Below the pieces are notes generated by a model. It was not told the DNA's origin, searched no databases, and saw nothing but the letters and a program-made list of their open reading frames with translations. A program made the position numbers and the translations under genes. Positions 14,601 to 23,700 of a stretch of DNA of 64,000 nt are shown here, in pieces. Position 1 is the stretch's first letter. Each line of letters opens with the position of its first letter. Source of the DNA: Plazaster borealis (Eukaryota > Echinodermata > Asteroidea > Forcipulatida > Labidiasteridae); assembly GCA_021014325.1 (NCBI GenBank), contig CM037467.1:13355273-13419272 (forward strand). Direction: 5' to 3'.

Positions 14601-17212
14601 ACTAGTTGGCAGCTCTGAATTAAGAAACAATCTCTAGAATGATTGTAGAAGATCTTAGGTTCATGATTTTTAACAAATCTTGTAGTGTTGTCATTGATGA
14701 CATTTGTGCCCTTGAGCAAGGCACTTAACCACAATCGCTTCGTAAAAACTTTGGAAGGTAGTGCATTCTGCTCTACCAGCCAAGCTCCTAGTGGATGATA
14801 CCCATGCCTACATCCTTACGGACTGTGAACGGGGTAACCCTGTTTCAGCCCCAGGAGTAGGTGGCAACGTCCCCCTGGTGGTAGTTGATTTGGGTCGATA
14901 GCCCAAATCAGTTAAAGGTAGCCCTCACCTTGAAGTGACCATAAGGCCTTGTGATCTCAGGGGATACCTCATTTAAAAAAAAAATTTTTAAAAAATGTAA
15001 ATTATCTCCTTACCTTCTTCCATTTGTACAGATGATGGTAGCCGTCTGTAGACTAGCCTGCAAGTCTGTCACACGTTGTAACTCCTGACACAATACAAGA
15101 AACACTTGATTATTTGACAAAAATAACAGAGAGACTTAGCAGGCCAGTTGAAACAGTTTTTCATTGAATACTTGGTGGAATTTATCTAAAAATAACTTAT
15201 TCTTACCTTTGTGTATGATGATTGGTTTTCAAGTACCACATCTGAAAATTTCTTGGAAACCTGAAAAATATAAAATATCCACAATCAAAAGTTTTCTCAT
15301 TTTATATACTCAAGTTGCAGTGGCCAAAACTTCTGCAACAACTCAACCTGATTGTCACAGAAATTATCTTCGTTGTTTCCCAACGTCCCCCCAACCCCCT
15401 CCCAACCCCCTCCTCCCCGCTCTACGTGCCACACATGTCAAATAATGACACTGCCAAAATGTTCAGGAACACACGCTCATCATCAATGAAATTCATAAAA
15501 ACTATACAAATTAATGCTCAAGTTACAAGTCTGGGGTCGAGTTTAGAGAATAAATCCACAAGACCTCAGGGCTTGTAGCTCGAAATGTTTACTGGACCAG
15601 GAATTTGTTTTACAAAATTTACCAGAATTAAAATGAGAGAAGAAAATACCCACACAGTTTAAATTTCAACTGTTTCAATTTTTAACATAACTGTAATATT
15701 TTACAAATTAGCATAAAACCAAGGCTAGCATGACCTCTTCCCGACTTAAGTATTTATTATTAGTTTCTTTACTTACACTTTCATACTCTATTTTCCAGGT
15801 TTCTGTTTTCATTTAATAGTGTAGTTGGCTACATACATTTTGTTTCTCGCCTTTTTCACTTTAATCTGTCACTGTATTAGTACTCTTTTGTTAAAACTTA
15901 CTTGATATTTGACAAGTATTGAAATAAATGCATTATTAATTGAAAGTGAAACCTTTGACCTTACCGACTGACGCTGTCTCCTTAGTCTGTCTCTATCACC
16001 AGCAAGCTTCGTCAGCTCTATCTGATCCAACTCTGGAAGCTTCAGGAGCTCAAACTGACTCCCGTCAAAATCTTCATCGTTGAAATATTCCTTCTCTATG
16101 CTCTCAATGATCTAGATCAAAGGACATGAGACGTCAAATGAAAAAATGTGATGAAATCATATGAGTGTCAAATTCAAAGTCTCTCCATAGGTAACAATAT
16201 TCCAAAGGGAAATATAGAAAAACAAAGAGATAAGTTTTTGGTCAGCTCTCTTTGAAGTTGTTAATTTTTCTTACCTCAGCTTCAGCTGCAGGGTCATTGG
16301 AGAACTCCCTTTGATCATTCTGAAAGCAAAAAAAACCCACAAAATTATTATGGTATGTCGTGGCCCAGCGGTCAAGCGCACTGGACTCAAGCTTCTGTGT
16401 TTCTGATCAGCAGAGTGTGGGTTCAAGTACCGGTCTTGACACTTGCGTCCTTAGGCAATCCAAGACACTTAACCATTATTGCGTAGTCCTTTGGGTGGAA
16501 TGTTGGTCCTGTGTGTTGTGTAATGCAGTAAACGTACGATAAGAGAAGGGTTTCGCCTTGGTGTTTTTTGCTCGTTTTGTCAGCAAATAATTCCATAAAT
16601 TACCCAAATATGGTTATTTTTTCTGTTATAAACAAGCGGAAAAGTGGCAGTCGGATACCATATCTTTAATTAATATTCCATATTCTGAGAGTGAGGGCTT
16701 ATGAGATGAGGGCTTACTGCCATGTAACATTGACCTTGAAATTTTGTTTTCATTTTTGTTTAGCTTACCTTGTAACGAATTGGTTCAATTGGACTTGGGG
16801 TTCTAGCTGCTTCGTCTGTTGGACTCTTGTCATCTTTTGAACCACTTCCCTGTAAAGAAAAAACAACAACAAATATTCCTTGATCCATCGATAAAGCTAG
16901 CTCCATGTTGGATTGAATCTACAGCCTCGAATTAACCCACAACACCCACAGCAATAAGCACCTTTCATGGTTTTATCAGCCATCTTGTTCAAGGGGCAGA
17001 TTTGTTTTTACTGTTTTTCTCACTGCTTTTGTGTCAATGTTACTGTCTGTACTGAACAGAGACATTTTTGTAAGACATGACAGGAAAGAAAAGGTCAATA
17101 GCTTCTCCAATGTAAGGTCCTAAATTTCAATCTAGAATATATCTCAAAATCTATTACAATCTATACATACCTGGCGAGTGATAAGAGTCTTAAACTTTCT
17201 CATGTTGATCAT
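2678..17212 (-). CDS. VPS50: VPS50 / syndetin, EARP tethering-complex subunit, 28 exons, 3' end missing
   Basis: VPS50 replaces VPS54 in the EARP complex (with VPS51, VPS52 and VPS53), which tethers vesicles at recycling endosomes. Coding exons, 5' to 3': 17212-17171, 16849-16769, 16319-16275, 16111-15965, 15260-15207, 15084-15014, 13136-13019, 12743-12708, 12001-11919, 11346-11304, 11190-11092, 10996-10856, 9945-9804, 9195-9101, 8784-8690, 8529-8431, 8157-7887, 7563-7448, 7115-7033, 6490-6372, 5857-5738, 5232-5135, 4958-4862, 4619-4461, 4184-4144, 3815-3735, 3049-2951, 2768-2678. All junctions are GT-AG and in frame, giving 922 codons; human syndetin has 964 residues. Diagnostic blocks include [47 protein letters not shown] and [16 protein letters not shown]. 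Residues about 60-330 are the N-terminal VPS54-like coiled-coil region, about 535-575 an acidic serine-rich linker, and about 610-922 the C-terminal syndetin domain. The start is the upstream of two in-frame ATGs (17212 and 17203). The last ~40 residues are not seen; a donor follows 2678. Confidence 0.93.
3422..3614. mobile_element. GGGCCC-hairpin MITE copy in VPS50 intron 26
   Basis: Bounded by GGGCCCAATTTCAT and ATGAAATTGGGCCC, with inner AAGCAGAAAA / CTTAGC repeats and the family's central ACCAGTCACAG and GGCTGGTAAC blocks. Confidence 0.75.
3899..4066. mobile_element. Short MITE with GACCTTATG ends in VPS50 intron 25
   Basis: Left GACCTTATGCAAACGACATC and right GATGACATCGGTACATAAGG are imperfect inverted repeats. 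The interior (ATTGGCCCAT..., ATGGCGGC) matches the right part of the 1950-2448 element in reverse orientation. Confidence 0.55.
5043..5105 (+). other. G-rich tract in VPS50 intron 22
   Basis: Repeated GGGG/GGG runs separated by 1-4 bases (GGGGTGGGGTTAGGGG) could form a G-quadruplex on the plus strand, which is the non-coding strand of VPS50. Confidence 0.45.
5361..5664. mobile_element. MITE with TAACCCTTNAGAGACC ends in VPS50 intron 21
   Basis: A 16-bp inverted pair (TAACCCTTCAGAGACC and GGTCTCTAAAGGGTTA) encloses ~270 bp that includes two copies of GCCGTTTGCGGCCG. TA dinucleotides at both ends would fit a mariner-type target. Confidence 0.55.
6631..6760. mobile_element. 130-bp MITE with ~31-bp inverted ends in VPS50 intron 19
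   Basis: GGTCGTATCCAAATTAGGGG at the left and its diverged complement ending CGGACACGGCC at the right make a near-complete hairpin. The same right end opens the window at position 1. Confidence 0.65.
7575..7690 (+). repeat. tRNA-derived SINE fragment in VPS50 intron 17
   Basis: A pol III B-box-like GGTTCAAATCC followed by TGCTCTAGTGATTTTTTCTT resembles the tails at 29394-29511 and 34257-34376 in the opposite orientation. Confidence 0.45.
9360..9598 (-). repeat. Composite tRNA-derived SINE copy in VPS50 intron 13
   Basis: Read on the minus strand it starts with a tRNA-like head (GTGGCCTAGCGGTTAAGAGC, B box GGGTTCGAGTCCCGG) and continues into the shared body. ATT repeats at 9235-9255 match the family's 3' tail. 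Confidence 0.65.
10491..10814 (-). repeat. tRNA-headed SINE, second body type, VPS50 intron 12
   Basis: Head with A box (TGGCCGAGCGGTCTAG) and B box, then a body with CTCTACCAGCCAGGCTCCCA and GTAGGTGGCAACGTG, ending near a GAGATATC tail. Copies of the same body are at 14704-14976 and 59411-59776. Confidence 0.65.
11495..11870. mobile_element. piggyBac-like MITE flanked by TTAA, VPS50 intron 9
   Basis: TTAA at 11491-11494 and 11871-11874 flanks inverted ends AGGGATTGTATACGTTTGG and CAAACGTATACAGACCCT. TTAA duplication is diagnostic of piggyBac-type insertion. A second full copy is at 40809-41163. Confidence 0.65.
12053..12399. mobile_element. GGGCCC-hairpin MITE expanded by an internal 100-bp tandem duplication
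   Basis: Ends are as in the rest of the family. Inside, GTGTGCTGAAGC(T)TCTGGTTC and its surroundings occur twice exactly 100 bp apart (12197 and 12297), which explains the unusual ~347-bp length. Confidence 0.65.
13352..13500 (+). repeat. Dispersed repeat with GACTCTGCTAGGGTCGAAA motif
   Basis: Shares GAAAGACTCTGCTAGGGTC and the TTTATACCATAAGTCCTTTT-like segment with copies at 29281-29375 (partial) and 55244-55425 (inverted start). GACTC/GGGTC forms a 5-bp stem over a TGCTA loop directly before GAAA. Confidence 0.6.
13588..14617. mobile_element. 1-kb element with CAGAGCTGCCAAC ends and 6-bp target duplication, VPS50 intron 6
   Basis: Inverted ends CAGAGCTGCCAAC / GTTGGCAGCTCTG are flanked by AATTAA on both sides. 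The interior holds a 134-codon plus-strand ORF (13901-14305) and a 117-codon minus-strand ORF with no recognisable transposase motif. Two ~180-bp relatives are at 28342-28516 and 34935-35131. The interior may be captured or unrelated host DNA. Confidence 0.6.
14704..14976 (+). repeat. 5'-truncated SINE of the GTAGGTGGCAACGT body type
   Basis: Matches 10491-10814 and 59411-59776 but lacks the tRNA-like head; it sits 87 bp from the 13588-14617 element in the same VPS50 intron. Confidence 0.6.
16355..16553 (+). repeat. tRNA-headed SINE copy in VPS50 intron 2
   Basis: A-box TGGCCCAGCGGTCAAGCGC and a B box degenerated to GGGTTCAAGTACC, then the body TAAGAGAAGGGTTTCGCC shared with 37630-37885. Confidence 0.6.
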
Positions 17213-17718
17213 TTGTCCTCCTTAATTGTCAATAAAATAAATAGAAAATGTCACTAACTTGACCGCCCCATTTTCTCCTCAAGAACACTGTCGTATTTCC
17301 ACCTGCAGAGGGCGGTATACACTTTCTGCCTTAGCCGTCATAACAAAAATAAAATTTATTCTCAGTTTCTCACACAAGACAGCTTTGACAATGTCAACAA
17401 ATAATTATGCTTACAAGGTAATGATATGGCGGCTGGAAACACAATAAGACAGTAGCTGTTTGGGTGTCTCTTTTCTGCTTGTGTGTGTTCACCTTTTATT
17501 TTGCACAGACTTTTAACCCCAACCTTTGTTGTCATACAAAACCAAACAACTGTTACATAGCGCCACCAACGTCAACAAAAAATCAACAATCGTGAAAATG
17601 GTGACCATTTCAACATGATGATGTGCGCAAAATGAAATTTCCTCACAGTATTTCCTTCTCCTTTTCACCTTTTATTCGAAATCTGCTGAGAGTAAGAGGT
17701 TGAGACTTTCACAGCAGG
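17213..17718. promoter_or_regulatory. Shared 506-bp intergenic region, probable bidirectional promoter of VPS50 and CAPN7
   Basis: This is the whole distance between the two divergent start codons, so both 5' UTRs and both core promoters must fit here unless upstream non-coding exons exist. I see no convincing TATA box. An ATATGGCGGC motif at 17424-17433 resembles the YY1 site common at TATA-less housekeeping promoters. The left part (17270-17340) is relatively GC-rich. Co-regulation is inferred from arrangement, not shown. Confidence 0.6.
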
Positions 17719-20700
17719 ATGTTCTGGTCCGACTATTCACAGAATTACGGCGATGGTGGCCCTGATGATAGCACGGACCCCGAGTTCAGTGAGAGATTAC
17801 GGGCGAGTTCGTCTGCTTCGTCTGCTGCTGAAGGGGACGTCCTGATACGAGATGCAATGGAGTTTGCCACCAATGCAACCCAATGTGATCGAGCTGGACA
17901 GTACCAAACAGCTATCTTTTATTATGCTGTATGTATTGGGTGATCCTTTTTCAATTCTATGTGAAATTGTTTTAAATTAAAACTGAATATTTGATTTTAT
18001 TTCATTATTGAAAAAAGGGGATTACCCACTAGAGCATGGATGATGGAGCTTCCTCCATGATTAGAGTAATTAATTTTCGTTTTGACTTCATTCTTGAATA
18101 ATTTATAAATAAATTGGCTTGGTTGTTACCTTCCTACAACAACTACTTTCTAATGTTAGGCCTACTTGTAGTGTAGTTGTACAAGAAATTCTCTTAAAAA
18201 TAAACAGGTAGGTTCAATCAAATGTACAACCAAAAATGTTGACATCACCGTCCCGGATTCCAGGTATGGTCAGTCAGGTCAAATAAATCCGATTCATAAT
18301 CATATTGTTGTCTTTCAGGAAGCAATCCAAGCTATGTACAATGCATCTCTGGCTGATACCAATCTCAATCTTGCCGAACGGTATTCAGATTACATCAAGC
18401 GAGTCCGGGAACTACACCAAATTGGTAACCTTTTCTGTCACTTCCTTATAGATCCTTTTCAAAACTGTGGCTTTGGCTCCGGCTCCGGCTTGGGATCTGC
18501 TTGATTGAAGCTCCATAAGGAAAGCGCACATCTTCTTAGTATAACTGATGGAACGTAAGCCCAAGCCCAAGCCCAAGTCCTGGTTTTGAAAAGGGGCCAT
18601 AGTTTACTCAGAGTCTAAATGTTTCATGCCTCATCAGGAATTTGTGGACGTTGCACTTACTGAATGTTTTGTTTACTTACAACATCTGTAGTTCAGAGGA
18701 GTTCTGGCACGGCGGTGACTCCAGTGAAGTCCGAGGAACAAGTGGCATCTGAGAGGGCAAACTTCCTCCTCAAGCAAGCATTTGAAGAAGATGAACAAGG
18801 GAACACCGAGGAGGCAACAGAGTTGTATCTTAACGCTGCCGAGATGTGCATTGGAGCGGTAAATATATTCATGCCTAGAATTATGGAGGCCACTCCCATG
18901 GAGGCCATGGCCTCTGTTGCCCTGGTCTTGGCCTTGGTGCCCCTTCAAAAGTTTCCCATAATTTAAAATTTTCCAATGGAAGTGCTCCTTTGCAAACTGA
19001 AAATGGCCTTGCCCTCTCAAAGATGAAATTCCAGGCTTGTTTAGTTTCACACATTTCATTTCCTTGTGTCCCAGTTAAGAATGTTGGCTGTTGCGATCTG
19101 TTTTTAGAAGCTGATTGTTTAAAAGATGTTTGCGGTACTCTGCTGCTAATTCCAGGATTCAACTTGCCTCTCGTCAGCAGGCAACTCAGTGGCCAAGCAT
19201 TCAGGACAACTTGTCTAGAATGTGGGAGTCAAATCCCACAAAAATATCCTAGTCTCTGGGTAGAAAATGTTTTTTATTTTTTATGATTAACCATATTTTA
19301 CAGGCCAAATCCAGCACATCGGGAAATACAAAGACAAAGCTGAATAGACTTGCCAAGCAAGCTTTGGACAGGTAAATATAGCATGAAACAAAAGATAGCA
19401 AACTTTTGAAATTGTTTGATTTAAAAAAACAAACCAATTCCAGTGTGATATACTCAAATGAATTTTTTTACAAAATAATGTTTTGTTGTTTTTCCAATAG
19501 AGCTGAGGAATTGAAGAAAAAAAATGAACCAGAACTGAATCTTCCAGAGCCTCCATCTTCCCTTCCAGATCTGTCTCCTAGCAACAAACCTGACAGAACA
19601 ACTCCCCGTCCGTCACCTCACCCATCACCCCACCCTTCACCGCACCCTTCACCAAAACCATCCCACAGAAACACCCCTGATACAGGAATTGGTAGTGGCT
19701 CAATTCCAGGCAGTTCCAGTTTTGGGTCTAATGATGGACGGTTGTCAGTATTAGGAGGAAGGGGTGGTCCAACTGGAGGAGGGGGAGGGGGAGGGGGTTC
19801 TTATTCAGCTGAGGAGATTGCTGTATTAAGGAAAACCTCCTACATCAATAATCGTGAATTCCTTCCCTTCATGTCCCAAGCCGACTTGAAAGAAAAGTTT
19901 GCCTTTTCGATTCCTTTCACGTAAGTTCTTTTAATGCTTTTTATTTCATAAAGGTAGCGTGACGAATGATGATTGATTTATCTTGTTTGTAAGTGATGAA
20001 CGAAGCTAGCCATTTGTTAAGCAGTATTCATAGCTCCTGCTCATCACAACTGAACAACTTTGGTAGAGACTACAAGTTAACCTCGATTTATTTTCACTTT
20101 AGGGATAAACTTGGTAAGCTAGCTTTAGCCGGTAAGCAGAAGGATCGACTAGCCAAGTGGGCTCGGCCGTCAGATTTCTGTTCCGATCCACAGATGATAT
20201 TTGCAGTGTCTGCCTTCAGTATAAAACAGGTACGTACATGCGATTGAAATAATGAACGCAAATAACTTTAAACCTCTTCTTAGCACATCCCACTTTTCTC
20301 TTTTAATTTTTACAAGACAGTCAACTGATCAACTCAAAATTAAATTGAAAACCCGGGTGTCTTGAATGAAAGACTAACCCTCTAGTGCACAGGGCACAAT
20401 TTCATAGAGCTGCTTAATTAGAAAATATTGCTTAACAGATTTATGCTATGCAAAAATAAGCGGAATACCAGTCACAGATTGTGTATGTGAGATGGGATTT
20501 AGGCTGGTAACCCTATTCTGCTAAGCAGAATTTGTTTGTGCTTGGCTACTTTTGGTGCTAAAGCAGCTCTATGAAATTGGGCCTAGTTCATTTGCCTGTT
20601 TACTGAACACAAGCATAGTGCCTTTATTTTATACAACTACGGTAAGAATGGTTCAAAAAGGGTTAATTAGTTTGCTTATATTTATTTAATTCTACAGACA

Positions 20701-23700
20701 ATTGTCCAAGATTGCTCCTTCCTTGCCTCGCTAGCCATCTCAGCAAACTACGAGAGACGGTTCAAGAAAAGCGTTATCACTAGGTATAAACCAAATCTTA
20801 TACTTCCTCCTGAAGACTGAGTTACTGTTTGGCAGACCTATCTGACTCCTGGTTTATTTTTTTCAGAGCCACCACTTCTTACGAGAAGAGATAACTATCA
20901 CATGGTCGTCAACTATAAACAAATTTTACCTAAATCTCTCATAAAAAAATGTACTCTGATGTCAGTGGGATTCAGAGATTTGTTTCTTTTCCTTCCTAGA
21001 ATAATTTATCCACAAGACAAGCAAGGGAAGCCGATCTATAACCCTTGTGGAAAGTACATGGTTATCCTTCATCTGAATGGAGTCAAGAGAAAGGCAAGTT
21101 TTTTAAATCGTCGCATGAATCGCCAAATCAATCCCCAGGTTTTGATGGATTCAGTACTGCAAAGCCAAACTGCCATGCTGAACATGGGGCTAGCTATGAC
21201 AACCTTATCACAGTCTAGAATTTTCTGTGTTGAATTGTAGACTGATTTTGATGGATTCAGTACTGCAAAGCCAAACCGTCCATGCTGAACATGGAGCTAG
21301 CTATGAAAACCTTATCACAGTCTAGAAGTTTCTAAGTTTTGTTCTACATTGAATTTGATGGATTTACTACTGCAATGCTAAATGATCCATGCTGAACCCC
21401 GAGCGAGCCACAACAACATTATCACAGTCTAGAAGTTTCTGAGTTTTGTTCTACATTGAAGTTGATGGATTCAGTACTGCAAAGCCATACAAACAATGCT
21501 GGGCATGGGGGCCAGGAAAAACAATGTTTTCACAGTCGTGACATTTGAGTCGCAGACATGCAACTTTGTAATTACAAAAGAGAGAGGAAATGGCTCACAA
21601 CACTGAAACTTCGTGCAGTGTTTTCCAGTTTTCTATGGCACTTTGCACTATTACAAAAGGAAAAAGGAGGAAATCGGCTGAATATTTGCATGCCTGTAGT
21701 CGCCATTACAAATGCTGATAAGGAATGTGATTTGATTCAGGTGGTGTGATAGTGTTGGTGATATGGGGATGAAAAATAGATTCCTCTTCATATAAAAGCT
21801 TTGGTGTTCAGCTTAAAGTATTGGACGCCATGAACAAAATCTCTCCAGCGTTTTTGATTTTTCCCTACAGATTATTATCGATGACTACCTGCCGATGGAT
21901 AAACACGGCGCCCTCCTGTGCTCCTTCTCCAACAACCGCAATGAATTGTGGGTGTCGTTGCTCGAGAAAGCCTACATGAAGGTCATGGGAGGTTATGATT
22001 TCCCAGGATCCAATTCGGTAAATATGCAAATAAGACGTACAGTCTTCGTCAAACATTGTTTGGGTGAACGTTAACTTTCTTATTAGTTGGACCATTTTGT
22101 TGTGTCAGTGCAACAACGCGAGTTTTAGAAGGTTGTATCTCACTTGAAATAACTAGAATTTACACTTAAAGTCAATTGAGGCAAGATACCACATTGTGGC
22201 ACAGAGATTCATGCGAAATACAACTTTGTTGCAGAATCAAGTTATAATAACAATAAGTAGGTTTTTTTATTTAGCGCTTTATCTACGGGCGTCTCAAAGC
22301 TCTTATCATCATTATTTCCAGACAGGTTTTTTGATTTTTTTTACTTGTGTGAACATCCACCTAATGCAGAAATCTAGTACTATATGATCAATTGCTAAAT
22401 GATATATACAGGCATGCAACTGCACTTCGTCAAAAAAAGGGGAAAGTACCAGACTAAGCAAAACTTTGTACTGTGTTTTACAATTTTCAACGGGACTGCC
22501 GAGAAACCCAAAAAGAGGAAATCAACTGATCAGTGGAAAAGTTGCATGCCTGGTTGTAGTTGGCTATATATTACAAAAACAGTAATAATACATGGTGTTT
22601 AGATAGTTTATAAGTAGATCTGATCATTACACAAACATTGGAAGAAAAACAGGTTTTAAAATAGTTCTTCAAAATGGTCAGGCAAAAGATGAATCGTTTA
22701 TTTCTCTTGTGATGTTTCCACAGAATATTGATCTTCACGCACTGACAGGTTGGATACCTGAACGAGTAGCAATTCGACTCAACTCAACCGAGTTTGATCA
22801 GAACAAGCTCTTCGCCAAGCTCAAGGATCGCTTCCACAGGGGAGACGTCTTGGCTACCATGGCAACGGGAGTGATGTCAGATGCAGAGGGCGACCGTGCA
22901 GGTCTGGTACCCACCCACGCCTATGCTATGCTGGATATACGGGAAATAATGGTAGGGAACACTGACAGACTACGCATCTTGTTTATATAATAATAATAAT
23001 AGTTAGTTTTTATATAGCGCTTTTCACGCCCGAAGGGCGTCCCAAAGCGCTTCACATTATTACCCCTGGTCACTGGGCCTTAAATCATTCCTTAAACCAT
23101 CCACACTCTGCTGATCAAACACAAGGGCCCAATTTCATAGAGCTGCTTAAGCAGAAAATATTGCTCAACAATTTTCTGCTTAGCAGAAATGAGCAGGAAA
23201 CCAGTCACAAATTGTACATGTGACATGGTATTTTGGCTGGTAACCCTGTTCTGGTAAGCATAATTCTGTTGTGCTTAGCTGCTTTTTGTGCTTAAGCAGC
23301 TCTATGAAATTGGGCCCAGAGCTTGAATCCGGCGCTCTTAACCGCTCCGCCACGACACCCCACGATAAGGCACCCCATATAACAACCTCATGAGGCTTTC
23401 GAATTACAGTTTCTTCCTTGAGGTGAATTGACAAGAAGTTATTTCTCTTCAGGGCAAGAAGTTACTACAACTTAAGAATCCCTGGAGCCATCTAAGATGG
23501 AAGGGACGATTCTCTGAAGGAGACGAGGGAAGCTGGACACCAGAACTCCAAAAATCTCTCAACTTTGACCCCAAGAACGCTCAACAGTTTGACAACGGTA
23601 TCAGACCAGATTTTTGACTCTAATCTTTACTCTTTCTGATTAAAAAAAATCTGTATCTTTCATCTGTTGTAAATGTTCATCTGCATGAGTTAAACTTAAT

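Noticed and set aside
18673..19162. Several antisense ORFs over CAPN7 exon 3 and intron 3
   Set aside because: They are shadows of the CAPN7 exon and of the GTGCCCCTTC repeat.
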